From Alkalicoccobacillus porphyridii (GTDB lineage: Bacteria; Bacillota; Bacilli; Bacillales; Bacillaceae_D): a DNA stretch of 64,000 nucleotides. A program made the translations under genes and the position numbers. The stretch spans positions 248,001 to 312,000 of the forward strand of contig NZ_VLXZ01000002.1 in NCBI RefSeq assembly GCF_007293315.1. The letters are read 5' to 3'. Positions 9,061 through 17,960 of this stretch are shown here, piece after piece. Under the pieces are notes generated by a model. That model searched no databases. It had not been told where the DNA came from and saw only the letters and a program-made list of their open reading frames with translations. Position 1 is the first letter of the stretch. Each line of letters opens with the position of its first letter.

Positions 9061-9534
9061 ATGAATATATTTGAAACTCAATATGAACTGATTCGTCGCT
9101 CTAGGGAGTCCTTATTCACCTATTGCGAATCGATGTCGAGTGAAGACTATCTAAAAAAGATTGATCCTTTTGGCGGTATATCAATCCCAGCTTTGCATAC
9201 TCATGTGGCAGATGGCTATCGTGTTTGGCTTGGTAACCGTGCTTTAGGTAAATCCATCCCTAAAGTAAATTCACGATCCATTGTGAATGTAGAAAACATG
9301 CGCGAAGTATTTAAAGATACAGATGAGCTTGTGTATGAATTTCTAAAAGAATTTAAAGATCGTTGGGACCCCACCACTAAAGCCTCTTGGCATAGTAGCA
9401 GCGCAGAGCAAACCGAATTATGGCTATTTACTCATACCACTACTCACGAATATCATCATCGAGGTCAAATCGTAAAAATAGGCAGCCATCTTGGGTATGT
9501 ACCACCAAAATTAAATCTTCCTAAACCATTGTAA
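9061..9534 (+). CDS. DinB family protein
   Basis: A 157-residue four-helix-bundle protein of the DinB/YfiT superfamily. Metal-binding histidines are in the expected places: LHTHVADG after helix 2 and HTTTHEYHHRGQ near the C-terminus. Members include thiol-dependent transferases (bacillithiol S-transferases) and many unknowns; the H-x3-H motif EYHHRGQ is typical. The gene has a ribosome binding site AAGGAG eight bases upstream and its own terminator, so it is a single-gene unit. Precise reaction unknown. Confidence 0.85.
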   Translation: MNIFETQYELIRRSRESLFTYCESMSSEDYLKKIDPFGGISIPALHTHVADGYRVWLGNRALGKSIPKVNSRSIVNVENMREVFKDTDELVYEFLKEFKDRWDPTTKASWHSSSAEQTELWLFTHTTTHEYHHRGQIVKIGSHLGYVPPKLNLPKPL

Positions 9535-9548
9535 TTTTATTTAAAAGG

Positions 9549-9577
9549 TGTCCTGTTAATTGTAACAGGGCATTTTT
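9549..9577 (+). terminator. Terminator after dinB-like gene
   Basis: Stem CCTGTTA/TAACAGG with a short loop, then GCATTTTT. Confidence 0.75.
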
Positions 9578-9668
9578 ATGTTAACCCGTTCATTCCACAC
9601 CGGAATCCTCCTTAAATAAATTCTTTATTACTACCAACATAAATTTTAGTTTTATATAGTTGCCTTTT

Positions 9669-9706
9669 AACGATATATCGTTTATTATAAGTTTACGATA
9701 TATCGT
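9669..9706 (+). promoter_or_regulatory. Twin palindromic operators of the PadR regulator
   Basis: Two copies of the perfect palindrome CGATATATCG, at 9671-9680 and 9696-9705. Their centres are 25 bp apart, and the second ends 20 bases before the start codon of the PadR gene. The position and symmetry argue for autoregulation. Confidence 0.65.
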
Positions 9707-9724
9707 TATCTAAAAGGAGTGCTT

Positions 9725-10234
9725 ATGGTGGACTATAAAAATCATCCAAATCAAGGCAAACGCGTTTTTGGAAGGGGTGATCTTAAGGTTGTTCTATTAC
9801 TTCTTCTAAATGAACAACCAAGGCATGGATATGATTTAATTAAAGGCTTAAAAGAAAAATTCAACGGCTTCTATTCACCCAGCCCTGGGTCCATATATCC
9901 GTTACTTCAATTGTTAGAGGATCAGAGGCATGTAACCCATACCAAAGAAGGCAGGAAAAAGGTCTTCTCCATTACAAAAGAGGGTCAAACCTATTTGGAA
10001 GAACATCAGGACAGTGATCCCATTATGACAAGACTTAATATGTTTAAAACGTCAAACGTAGAAGAGATCACGATAATACGTGATGAGATTCAATCTGTGT
10101 CAGAAGAGTTATTTAAAGTAGGACGTCAAAGCATGATGGACGAAGAGAAAAAGGCGGCATTCCTTCAACTATTAAAAGATACAAAACAACAGTTGGCGCA
10201 ACTGTCAGATGGAAAAGAAAAAAAGAGTAACTAA
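9725..10234 (+). CDS. PadR family transcriptional regulator
   Basis: A 169-residue PadR protein. The N-terminal winged helix contains LLLLNEQPRHGYDLIKGL and the typical SPGSIYPLLQLLEDQ recognition helix and wing; the C-terminal helices are for dimerisation. ATG at 9725 is preferred, with AGGAG five bases upstream. It is followed 20 bases later by a VOC protein, so the two form a small operon, and twin palindromes upstream suggest self-repression relieved by a ligand. PadR regulators often control detoxification or export; here the VOC protein is the probable target. Confidence 0.9.
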   Translation: MVDYKNHPNQGKRVFGRGDLKVVLLLLLNEQPRHGYDLIKGLKEKFNGFYSPSPGSIYPLLQLLEDQRHVTHTKEGRKKVFSITKEGQTYLEEHQDSDPIMTRLNMFKTSNVEEITIIRDEIQSVSEELFKVGRQSMMDEEKKAAFLQLLKDTKQQLAQLSDGKEKKSN

Positions 10235-10254
10235 CTAAATAGGAGTGTTTGAAC

Positions 10255-10635
10255 ATGGCGATTTCTCTAAATCATGTCGTTTGTTTTACAAAGGATAACG
10301 AAGCATCAGCCAAACAGTTTGCTGATGTGATGGGCTTAACCATAGATGGATACGAGGGCTTTGATAATAAGTTCGTTAAAGTGGGTGTCAATGAAGAATC
10401 AGCCATTTTCTTTCAGAAGGTAGAGGAAAACTATCCCCTACAGCATTTGGCTTTTGAAGTGGATGGAGATACGTTTAATCTAGTGATGGACCGTATGCTA
10501 GAACAGAAGCTAAGCTTCGGAAATAGTCCTACCAATACAACAAATCAACAAACCGATCATCCATTTGCCGAAAGAGGTCTTTTCTGGTTTCAAGATGGAT
10601 GCCTGTTTGAGCTTATGACAGATGCTAAAGAATGA
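10255..10635 (+). CDS. VOC (glyoxalase/bleomycin-resistance fold) family protein
   Basis: A 126-residue VOC-superfamily protein with two beta-alpha-beta-beta-beta units: SLNHVVCFTKDNEASAKQFA opens the first, and YPLQHLAFEVDGD with FWFQDGCLFELM forms the second. Metal-ligand positions include the His in LNHV and the Glu in LFELM. Such proteins are dioxygenases, isomerases or antibiotic-binding proteins; no substrate can be assigned. ATG at 10255 has AGGAG nine bases upstream. It is co-transcribed with the PadR gene and ends in a bidirectional terminator. Confidence 0.85.
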   Translation: MAISLNHVVCFTKDNEASAKQFADVMGLTIDGYEGFDNKFVKVGVNEESAIFFQKVEENYPLQHLAFEVDGDTFNLVMDRMLEQKLSFGNSPTNTTNQQTDHPFAERGLFWFQDGCLFELMTDAKE

Positions 10636-10726
10636 TACCATATGCTGAGAAAATCATTGCATATAAGTTATTGTTTACACAAGGAACCGTTCATAGCATT
10701 GGTTGACTGTAGAAATAAACAAAAAC

Positions 10727-10757
10727 GACTCCCTAATTATAGGAAGTCATTTTTTTG
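10727..10757. terminator. Bidirectional terminator between convergent genes
   Basis: Stem GACTCCCT/AGGAAGTC (one G-T pair), loop AATTAT, A-run on the left and ATTTTTTT on the right. It serves the VOC gene and the anti-sigma gene. Confidence 0.8.
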
Positions 10758-10793
10758 TTTTTCTATTTATCTACCTCTTATTGATGGATCGAT

Positions 10794-11858
10794 TTACTGA
10801 GGGATCTTCACTTTAAATGATTCAAATTCTATTGGCTCCAAAGACATTTCTTTAACTGGAATCTCTTTTTCATTTCCGTCCTTATCTATCTCCACTCCTC
10901 CACCTGACTCTGGAATGACTACGTGAGGAGTAATTGTTAATTCAGTGACACTTGAATCAATCGGGTCAAATGGTTTGTTACTTTTAAACTCAATTCTATC
11001 AGAAACCAATTCTCCTATAACGCCACCTGAAGTGCCCTCAATTTTATTTCCGTTTTGATCAGTGATTGTAAATTCAACGTTTTGTCCGCGAGCCAGTTCG
11101 AAGTCTGTTTCCATTTCAGTACCGGTATAAGATAAACTTAAACCGGTTTGACTAATTGATATCTCAGGTACGTTAATCGTTAGATTTTCGACTGTCTGTG
11201 TATGATGAACAGGAATTGTTTGAATGTCGCTAATCTTCTCGACCGGGACTGAGAAGTACCATTCCTCGCCACTCTCTCCATAAAGGATTAAACCCATTTC
11301 AAACTGTTCAGGTGTATTTTCCGTTACATTAATTTCTTGGATAGCAGTCCGTGTAGTCGGAGAGATCACACTCTCATCATATGTCCCAGATGCAAAGGGT
11401 GGATTTTTACCGTTTATCGTAAAATCCATCCCTGCCCCAAAATAGAAATCTGTCAGTTCTTTTTCAGATTCTATGAAGAGTCCCAGCGTAATGTTATTTT
11501 GATCAAATAACAGTTCATCTAATGTCACGGAAATTCCATTAACCGTTTGTGTCTCCCCAACCTCACTAGTTAGACCATTCTTTTGAGCTTGTTGTAAAGT
11601 CATTAAATCTGAATCTCCAAATACAGATCCAATAATAGGAATTTGCGACAAGCTACTGGCAAGTGCCGGGGAATAGTAAGAAGAGCCAACTAATATCCCG
11701 AAGATAGCTGCCACACTCGACAAAGCGTAGATGATTTTCCTTCTACCCTTAGTTTTATTTGAATGAGAGTGTTTTGGTTGATTCTTCGCCCGATCTATTC
11801 CAGTTCGAATAGCTGCAACTACTTGATCTTCTGGGAATTCCTCAAGTGGCTTTTTCAT
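10794..11858 (-). CDS. DUF4179 anti-sigma-type membrane protein
   Basis: A 354-residue membrane protein downstream of, and overlapping by 17 bases, an ECF sigma factor gene. Residues 1-40 are cytoplasmic, with a transmembrane helix around IIYALSSVAAIFGILVGSSYY. It is followed by SPALASSLSQIPIIGSVFG, which is the hallmark of DUF4179, and a large extracellular beta-rich domain (DUF5643-like) of ~270 residues. By position it should bind and inhibit the sigma factor and release it on an envelope signal. No zinc-finger CxxC is present in the cytoplasmic part, so the sigma contact differs from ZAS-type anti-sigma factors. Confidence 0.85.
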   Translation of the reverse strand: MKKPLEEFPEDQVVAAIRTGIDRAKNQPKHSHSNKTKGRRKIIYALSSVAAIFGILVGSSYYSPALASSLSQIPIIGSVFGDSDLMTLQQAQKNGLTSEVGETQTVNGISVTLDELLFDQNNITLGLFIESEKELTDFYFGAGMDFTINGKNPPFASGTYDESVISPTTRTAIQEINVTENTPEQFEMGLILYGESGEEWYFSVPVEKISDIQTIPVHHTQTVENLTINVPEISISQTGLSLSYTGTEMETDFELARGQNVEFTITDQNGNKIEGTSGGVIGELVSDRIEFKSNKPFDPIDSSVTELTITPHVVIPESGGGVEIDKDGNEKEIPVKEMSLEPIEFESFKVKIPQ

Positions 11859-12384
11859 TTAATTGATAACTCCTTTCTAGCTCATTTCTTAATATTTTCT
11901 TTGCTCGACGTAAGTTTGTTTTCACTGTACCAACTGGCTTATCCATAACTTCAGCAATGTCCTTAATTGAAAGATCATGATAGTAATATAAAATGATGGA
12001 CGTCTGGTAAGCTGAATTTAAGTTGTATAAGGCCTCGCTTAAAGTAAAAGTATCAATCGCTTTATCAACCTTAAGATCTACTTTATTAAATAATTCACTC
12101 TCTTCGTAAGGTATGACCTTGTCCCGCTCTCTTAATAACTTATAGCATTCTCTTAATAGAATCCTAAAAAGCCATGTTGAGAAATACTCCGGGTTCTTCA
12201 ATGTACTGATCGCTACGAAAGCGGAATAGGCTGTTTCCTGAATCGCATCCAAAGCATCATCATTTTTACCCACTAAAGAAAGAGCCTTGTAGTAAAGCGG
12301 TTTCCTTTCTTTATAAAGCAATTGTTCAAAGGCTTCCTCATCTCCATTAATGGCTTTCTTCACAATATCCACATCATGTTTCAT
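11842..12384 (-). CDS. ECF RNA polymerase sigma factor
   Basis: A 180-residue sigma-70 family factor with region 2 (EEAFEQLLYKERKPLYYKA... and FSTWLFRILLRECYKLLRER) and region 4 (LYYYHDLSIKDIAEVMDKPVGTVKTNLRRAKKIL), with nothing between beyond a short linker, as in ECF sigmas. The start at 12384 is chosen because the protein there matches the usual ECF N-terminus; GGGGAGGG lies twelve bases upstream. It is coupled with the DUF4179 anti-sigma gene by a 17-base overlap. Regulon unknown. Confidence 0.92.
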   Translation of the reverse strand: MKHDVDIVKKAINGDEEAFEQLLYKERKPLYYKALSLVGKNDDALDAIQETAYSAFVAISTLKNPEYFSTWLFRILLRECYKLLRERDKVIPYEESELFNKVDLKVDKAIDTFTLSEALYNLNSAYQTSIILYYYHDLSIKDIAEVMDKPVGTVKTNLRRAKKILRNELERSYQLNEKAT

Positions 12385-12553
12385 CGTGTCGTTGTTCCCT
12401 CCCCTCATTACTTAGAGTGTTTTAGGCGTCTAAAAAGATTCATCTTGCCAATATTTTTCTATATTATTTCTGAATTTAATATAAAATGGAATAAACATTT
12501 AAAAATGACCTTGATATTACAATACCAGGAATATCAAAGAGGGAGAATAGTTA

Positions 12554-13099
12554 ATGGAATTTCCTGAATTAGAAACAAATCGATTGAAATTAGTTCAAGT
12601 AAATGAGGAGCATACCGGTAGCTTTTTCGAGATCATGTCCAACGATGAAGTGACGAAATATTATGGAATGGATGCGTTGAAAGATATCGAGGAAGCCTCA
12701 AAAATAGTAACGTTTTTCCAAAGATCACATGAAAGCAACAGAGGTATACGCTGGGGAATAATCGTAAAAGAGACAGGCACATTTATTGGTACAGTGGGAT
12801 TAAACAATCTTAGCATTCCTACTAAAAAGGCTGAACTTGGATTTGAACTACATCCATCACATTGGAACAAAGGATTGATGACCGAAGCAGCAAAAGAAGT
12901 ATTACGTTATTCATTTAAAGATTTAGCTTTGTTTAGAATTGGCGCTGTCACATTTCCTCAAAATGAGCCCTCTATCCAACTATTAAAACGATTAGGTTTT
13001 GTTCAGGAAGGGTTATTGAGGGGCTATCTTTATCAAAATGACTCGACTCATGATGCTTTGATCTTTTCATTGATGAGCACGGAATGGGCATTAAACTAA
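12554..13099 (+). CDS. GNAT N-acetyltransferase (RimJ/RimL type)
   Basis: A 181-residue GNAT protein of the RimJ/RimL-like Acetyltransf_3 type. The opening LETNRLKLVQV, the strand GTVGLNNL and the acetyl-CoA binding segment HWNKGLMTEAAKEVLRY are in order, with QNEPSIQLLKRLGFVQEG as the last conserved block. These enzymes acetylate protein N-termini, ribosomal proteins, polyamines or small molecules; the substrate is not evident. Single-gene unit with GAGGGAG upstream and a clear terminator. Confidence 0.9.
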   Translation: MEFPELETNRLKLVQVNEEHTGSFFEIMSNDEVTKYYGMDALKDIEEASKIVTFFQRSHESNRGIRWGIIVKETGTFIGTVGLNNLSIPTKKAELGFELHPSHWNKGLMTEAAKEVLRYSFKDLALFRIGAVTFPQNEPSIQLLKRLGFVQEGLLRGYLYQNDSTHDALIFSLMSTEWALN

Positions 13100-13125
13100 G
13101 CTGGAATATACTCTAGTAACAACGG

Positions 13126-13166
13126 AAAGGACTTCAACTAACTAGAGTTAAGTCCTTTTTTCTTTT
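13126..13166 (+). terminator. Terminator after GNAT gene
   Basis: Stem AAAGGACTT/AAGTCCTTT with a 15-base loop and a TTTTTTCTTTTT tail. From here to 13454 no gene is seen. Confidence 0.85.
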
Positions 13167-13454
13167 TGTCTATCCTCTTCCATCACTAGTAAAGTAACGA
13201 TCCTCATCTTCCTCTAACATAGCTGCTTATCAGCCCTGACGTATTCTCTCTCCTGCAATAGTACTCAATTCAAGAGCGCCTCTTCCACGTAAGACCCTTT
13301 GTATAAAAGCAATTTTCAGTTTTACGAGTAACTAAATCAGGGTATAAACCCTTTAACTGGAGGCATTAACAATTAATCTTTCTACTATTATTCTCATCTT
13401 CATATCCGTAAATGATTGCCACAAATAGCATTTCATTAAAAGAGGTGAATGAAC

Positions 13455-13799
13455 ATGAAAAAAAGAATGGTCTTACTCACAATCCTTTCTCTAATGACCT
13501 TAACGGGGGGAGGAATCTTACTCTTTAATTTCTTTAACGGAAGTCAGGAGCAGCTAGAAATGACGGAGAATAGGGTGTACGAGTATTTAATGGAAGAAAG
13601 AAATTACACAGATGAAGAGATCGATTCTATCCGTACAGAATATGATTGGCGAAATGATAGGGATGATGAAAGAGGCGCTTATCAAGCCTTTGTTACCTTC
13701 TCAGATGAAGAAGAATATGAATATGAATATATTTATAATGAGCTGGAAGGAGTTAGACAAATAGGTCGAAATGAAGGCGAAGGTAATCATAGTGAGTGA
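13455..13799 (+). CDS. Small membrane-anchored DUF3139-like protein
   Basis: A 114-residue protein with an N-terminal transmembrane anchor (MVLLTILSLMTLTGGGILLF) and a very acidic extracellular tail containing VYEYLMEERNYTDEEI, which matches the DUF3139 pattern. ATG at 13455 has AGAGG nine bases upstream. Function unknown. The protein probably stays attached by its uncleaved signal. It is followed by a strong terminator and is a single-gene unit. Confidence 0.75.
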   Translation: MKKRMVLLTILSLMTLTGGGILLFNFFNGSQEQLEMTENRVYEYLMEERNYTDEEIDSIRTEYDWRNDRDDERGAYQAFVTFSDEEEYEYEYIYNELEGVRQIGRNEGEGNHSE

Positions 13800-13837
13800 A
13801 ATTAAAAAAGAATAGCCTGTAGATATGGCAGCAACAT

Positions 13838-13874
13838 AAAAGAGAACTTAGATCGTTAAGTTCTCTTTTTATTT
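13838..13874 (+). terminator. Strong terminator
   Basis: A 13-bp perfect stem AAAAGAGAACTTA/TAAGTTCTCTTTT with loop GATCGT and a run of T. Confidence 0.85.
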
Positions 13875-14024
13875 CGGCTCCCATTTAAAAAGAAACTTAA
13901 AGTAATCTATTATCTCTATATTACCCTTTATTAGTAAATAATAGTTTATATCATGTCTTCATTGCTTTAAACTTATCTAAAGCAATTCAAATTAATTTCA
14001 TTAATTTAAATTGGAGGGAATAAG

Positions 14025-14348
14025 ATGAAAATTTTTTATGGTTTGTTATGTATAGTAGGCACAATACTTCCCTACTCACAATTGTTACCTTGGCTTTATA
14101 ATTATGGCTTTAACTTGCAGCAATTTATAAGTGAGATAAGTCATTCAAAAATGGGAGCTTTCGCTTGGTGGGATGTCATCATCTCTATTATCGTATTGAT
14201 TGGATTCATATTGTACGAAGGTAAGCAAAAAGGGATGAACCATCTTTGGTTACCTATTATTGCAACATGTACTGTCGGTGTATCTCTAGGGTTGCCTTTT
14301 TTCCTATTGCTAAGGCAAATACATATAGAAAAACAAGATGTAGAATAA
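14025..14348 (+). CDS. DUF2834 family integral membrane protein
   Basis: A 107-residue membrane protein with three hydrophobic segments: residues 1-25, 45-65 (WWDVIISIIVLIGFILY) and 75-98. The order, length and AFAWWDV motif match DUF2834. GGAGGG precedes the ATG. Function is unknown for the family. It lies 170 bases before the two-component/ABC cluster, with a relic of an ABC ATPase gene between, so it may once have belonged to a similar cluster. Confidence 0.75.
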   Translation: MKIFYGLLCIVGTILPYSQLLPWLYNYGFNLQQFISEISHSKMGAFAWWDVIISIIVLIGFILYEGKQKGMNHLWLPIIATCTVGVSLGLPFFLLLRQIHIEKQDVE

Positions 14349-14426
14349 CTTTTCTAATCTCAATCCATATTAACGATTGAACGGATTGAAGAAACTTCCA
14401 TGGCTTCGCTTCATTATATTCTCTCA
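14348..14426 (+). pseudogene. Relic of a BcrA-type ABC ATPase gene
   Basis: TTCTAATCTCAATCCATAT, ATTGAACGGATTG and AAGAAACTTCCATGGCTTCG occur here in order. The intact ABC ATPase gene carries TTCTAATCTCAAGCCATAT, ATTGAACAGATTG and AAGAAACTTCTATGGCTTCG at 16796-16899. About 50 bases between the last two blocks are missing here. This is the remnant of a duplicated or older copy of that gene; nothing in it is translatable as a protein. Confidence 0.6.
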
Positions 14427-14516
14427 TGGCCAAGCCACAAATCTAGCTTCAATCCTTGTCCTTTTATATGCTTTAATAGGAGTTAACGATAATTTATACG
14501 AGAGGCGTTGCTTGGA

Positions 14517-15215
14517 GTGGAGAGAATTTTACTTGTTGAAGATGATTTAGCGATTAGTGATATGGTACGTACCTTTTTAATAAAAGAAGGCTTTAAGGTT
14601 GATGCTGTATTTACCGGAAAGGAAGCATCGAACCGTTTTGCTAATGACAGCTATGATTTAGTTTTACTTGATCTCATGTTACCTGAGATCAATGGCATGG
14701 ATTTTCTGCAGGCGCTTAGACAGAATAGCTATGTTCCCGTCATCATCATATCGGCTAAGGATGGCGAGGCTGATAAGGCAATTGGTTTAGGCTTTGGAGC
14801 CGATGACTACATGACGAAGCCATTCTCAATGATCGAGCTTTTGGCAAGAGTGAAAGCAGCCATTCGAAGATCTACCCAATATAAGGTACCTTCTCAAGAA
14901 GAAGCTTCACCTATGATATACATACATGAATTAGAAATGGATCTACATAACTTCATCGTAAAAAAGAATGGGCTTGAAATCAATCTAACCTCAAAAGAAT
15001 GGAAGATATTAAAGCTGTTTTTGGAGAACCCTAAAAAAGTGATGACGAAGGAACAAATTTATCATTCTGTCTGGGAAGATCATTATTATGGGGATGACCA
15101 TGTGATTAATGTTCATATGAGTCGTCTGCGCGAGAAAATTGAAGATGACCCGGCTAAACCAAAATATATTAAGACCGTATGGGGCATCGGTTATAAGCTA
15201 GGTGAATTTGTATGA
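14517..15215 (+). CDS. OmpR-family response regulator
   Basis: A 232-residue regulator: receiver domain with acidic pocket (VEDD), phospho-acceptor Asp in VLLDLMLPE, Thr/Ser in IISAKDG and Lys in MTKPF; then a winged-helix DNA-binding domain (LTSKEWKILKLFLENPKKVMT ... INVHMSRLREKIEDDP). The start is ambiguous: GTG at 14517 with GAGAGG eleven bases upstream, or an in-frame TTG at 14508. It overlaps the kinase gene by four bases and stands before a BcrAB-type exporter, so it probably regulates that exporter in response to a cell-wall antibiotic or peptide. Confidence 0.93.
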   Translation: MERILLVEDDLAISDMVRTFLIKEGFKVDAVFTGKEASNRFANDSYDLVLLDLMLPEINGMDFLQALRQNSYVPVIIISAKDGEADKAIGLGFGADDYMTKPFSMIELLARVKAAIRRSTQYKVPSQEEASPMIYIHELEMDLHNFIVKKNGLEINLTSKEWKILKLFLENPKKVMTKEQIYHSVWEDHYYGDDHVINVHMSRLREKIEDDPAKPKYIKTVWGIGYKLGEFV

Positions 15216-16147
15216 TCATTTTTTTAATTTTACTTTTAATCTTCCTACTATGTGTAATCGCCTTTCAATTCCAGCAGAAACGAACCATCCATAAGCAAAT
15301 ACTTTCTATAAAAGATCAGTTAACACAAATCGTTGATGATCATGCGAGTGGCCCAGTACTTATTGTTACGGAAAATAAAGAGATGGCTGAGCTACTTGTT
15401 TGGCTAAATAAACTGATTGAGCAAAACCGTGAGCATTCAAGTCAATTTATTCGAACGGAACAATCCATGAGGCGAATGCTTTCAAATATCTCGCATGATT
15501 TAAAGACGCCGTTAACAGTGATAGCAGGTTACACGGAAATACTTAAAGATCAAACAAATTTGCCCGAAAAGGAATGGAGGCGTATTCTCCATAAAGTGAA
15601 TGAAAAGACGGATGAGATCACTACCTTAATTCATTCTTTTTTTGATTTAGCTAAGCTTGAAGCGGGTGACCATCATGTACCGTTAGATCGAGTGAATTTA
15701 ACTGAGATTTGTAAAAGAAATATTCTCATGTTTTATGAAATGATTGAGTCTCAGAGGTTGGACGTGAACATTGATTTACCAGACACCCCGATCTACGCGT
15801 TAGCTAACGAAGAGGCATTAAACCGTGTCCTCTCTAACCTATTTTCAAACGCGTTGCGCTACGGATCAGGTGGGAATGTAGTAGGCTTACGTCTCACCTA
15901 TGATGACGCCACTGTTTCTTTTGAGGTTTACGATAAAGGAACTGGCATCCATGAATACAACCAAGAAAAAATCTTTGAACGGATGTATACGCTTGATGAA
16001 TCAAGAAACAAGGAATTTCAAGGAAGTGGATTGGGATTAACCATTACCAAAAGACTAATGGAGAAGATGCATGGCAGAATCTCTGTCTATTCTAAGCCTT
16101 ATGAAAAAACCTCTTTTATTTGCACATTGAAGCGTGAACATGATTAA
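15212..16147 (+). CDS. Sensor histidine kinase with minimal sensing domain
   Basis: A 311-residue kinase with a single N-terminal membrane helix (MIIFLILLLIFLLCVIAF) and practically no extracellular loop. The dimerisation box is NISHDLKTPLTVI, the N box is NRVLSNLFSNALRYG and the G boxes are DKGTGI and GSGLGLTI. Kinases of this short type next to ABC exporters often sense through the transporter rather than directly. It is coupled by a four-base overlap to the response regulator upstream. The 90-base gap to the ABC gene contains TTATGTGAGATTTAAG, possibly the regulator's target (inference). Confidence 0.93.
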   Translation: MIIFLILLLIFLLCVIAFQFQQKRTIHKQILSIKDQLTQIVDDHASGPVLIVTENKEMAELLVWLNKLIEQNREHSSQFIRTEQSMRRMLSNISHDLKTPLTVIAGYTEILKDQTNLPEKEWRRILHKVNEKTDEITTLIHSFFDLAKLEAGDHHVPLDRVNLTEICKRNILMFYEMIESQRLDVNIDLPDTPIYALANEEALNRVLSNLFSNALRYGSGGNVVGLRLTYDDATVSFEVYDKGTGIHEYNQEKIFERMYTLDESRNKEFQGSGLGLTITKRLMEKMHGRISVYSKPYEKTSFICTLKREHD

Positions 16148-16238
16148 TCTTTTTTCGTGAGACTTATGTGAGATTTAAGATAGAGAAAAGAAATCTTCTC
16201 TCGTTAAAATGAAAGCAGATAGAAAAAGGAGGAACGAT

Positions 16239-17162
16239 ATGGAGTATATTGTGCAAACCAGACATTTGACCAAGACCTACGATGAACATGATGTCGTATC
16301 CGATGTATCCATGAATATAAAAAAAGGCGAGATCTATGGCTTCTTAGGTTCTAACGGAGCAGGAAAATCAACCATTATGAAACTCCTTATGAACTTAATT
16401 AAACCTACTAGCGGGGAAATTGAACTGTTTGGTGAACCTATTAAAGAGCACTCATTTGATTATTTAAAACGAATTGGAAGTATGATTGAATATCCGATCT
16501 TCTATGAAAAATTGACGGCGTGGGAGAATTTAGAGCTGCACTGCGAGTATATGGGCTATCACAACAAACAAGCCATTTCTGATGCGCTAGATTGGGTTGG
16601 TCTTACGAACGTAGAACATAAACGCCCCCAAGACTTCTCACTCGGAATGAGACAGCGCCTCTGTGTCGCGCGTGCAATTATAACAAAGCCTGAATTGGTA
16701 ATCTTAGATGAACCCATCAATGGACTTGATCCTGAAGGCATTCAATCCATGAGGAGATTATTTCAACGATTAAATAAAGAATATGGAATGACTCTTCTAA
16801 TCTCAAGCCATATAATTGGTGAAATTGAACAGATTGCTGATACGGTTAGCATGATTAAACAAGGAAATCTCATAGAAGAAACTTCTATGGCTTCGCTTAA
16901 AGAAAAAAATACGGAATTTTTTGAGCTCGTCACTAACGACCCCAAGAAAGCATCCGTTATTTTACATGACCAATTAAACATAGAGAATTTTAAGTTAGTT
17001 GATGGACAAGCGATTCGAATTTTTTCGACGGAAGTGCCGCACACTCATATTTCAAAGGCACTGATTTTAAATGATATTCAGATCACTTCCATTAATACAA
17101 AACAAACAACTTTAGAGGAATATTTCATTCAAAAGATAGGGTTAAACAAAATCAAGAAGTAA
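16239..17162 (+). CDS. ABC transporter ATP-binding protein (BcrA type)
   Basis: A 307-residue ABC ATPase of the BcrA/lantibiotic-protection type. It has Walker A GSNGAGKST, signature LGMRQRLCVAR (a variant LSxGQ, here SLGMRQ), Walker B LVILDEPINGLDP and the switch His in SSHIIGEIEQ; a C-terminal extension of ~80 residues is usual in this group. AAGGAGG six bases before ATG at 16239 fixes the start. The membrane partner follows after 12 bases, and the two-component system precedes. Export of or protection from a peptide antibiotic is the likely role. Confidence 0.93.
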   Translation: MEYIVQTRHLTKTYDEHDVVSDVSMNIKKGEIYGFLGSNGAGKSTIMKLLMNLIKPTSGEIELFGEPIKEHSFDYLKRIGSMIEYPIFYEKLTAWENLELHCEYMGYHNKQAISDALDWVGLTNVEHKRPQDFSLGMRQRLCVARAIITKPELVILDEPINGLDPEGIQSMRRLFQRLNKEYGMTLLISSHIIGEIEQIADTVSMIKQGNLIEETSMASLKEKNTEFFELVTNDPKKASVILHDQLNIENFKLVDGQAIRIFSTEVPHTHISKALILNDIQITSINTKQTTLEEYFIQKIGLNKIKK

Positions 17163-17174
17163 AGGAGGCTTGGC

Positions 17175-17873
17175 ATGTACCATCTTATGAAGTTAGAATT
17201 ACAGAAGCACAAAATTGGGTGGTTTGTAAAAGGAGCCATTCTTTCGAACATTATTATCCTGGCGTTGCTCTATTTCTTCACAATCATAGAAAAAATTGAA
17301 AATGAAATACTTTTTAGAACAACGACTGACTTTTTTACGATAAGCGGCATTCTTATAAGAGCCACATTTATTATATTTGCTGCGGTTCTTATCTCCAAAT
17401 TCATCATTGATGAATTTAAAAACCGAACAAGCCTGGTTATGTTCTCCTATCCAATCGATCGAAAAAAAATAATGATGTCCAAATTACTACTCATTTTTAT
17501 CTTAACTTTTTGTTCAATGTTGATTTCTACTTGCTTCGTCGTGTTAAGTTTTATTGGCTTAAATGAGATGTTTCAATTATCTGTCAATCTAAACTTTAGT
17601 GCACAGTCGATTCTTCCTGAACTAATGAGTATGATGATGTTTAACCTAGTAGCTGCTGGCGCATCCCTCGTTCCTCTTTACTTTGGAATGTTAAAGTACT
17701 CAACCCCAGCTACCATTGTGTCAGCTATTATTATTGCCCTAGTGACAAACTCTTCCTACGGACCTGAATATTCTTTAATCAATCTTTTATACATGCCGCT
17801 TGGTTTAGCAATCATTGCGATTTTGATCATTGGACTGGCCCTGCGTAATATTAATCGTTTGGAATTAAATTAA
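17175..17873 (+). CDS. ABC-2 type permease (BcrB type)
   Basis: A 232-residue integral membrane protein with six hydrophobic segments (for example AILSNIIILALLYFF, FIIFAAVLISKFIID, LLIFILTFCSMLISTCFVVLS cut by short loops, and IIALVTNSS). The cytoplasmic FKNRTSLVMFSYPIDRKKIMMSKLL block is typical of BcrB-like permeases that pair with BcrA ATPases. AAGGAGG precedes the ATG. It is the last gene of the cluster and is followed by a hairpin terminator. Substrate unknown. Confidence 0.88.
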   Translation: MYHLMKLELQKHKIGWFVKGAILSNIIILALLYFFTIIEKIENEILFRTTTDFFTISGILIRATFIIFAAVLISKFIIDEFKNRTSLVMFSYPIDRKKIMMSKLLLIFILTFCSMLISTCFVVLSFIGLNEMFQLSVNLNFSAQSILPELMSMMMFNLVAAGASLVPLYFGMLKYSTPATIVSAIIIALVTNSSYGPEYSLINLLYMPLGLAIIAILIIGLALRNINRLELN

Positions 17874-17960
17874 ATTAATACACAAGGAATGAGCTCCCTC
17901 ACATTCCGTCCGTAGACTATATGGATAAACATATATTATTTTTAATATAATGAAGCATAT

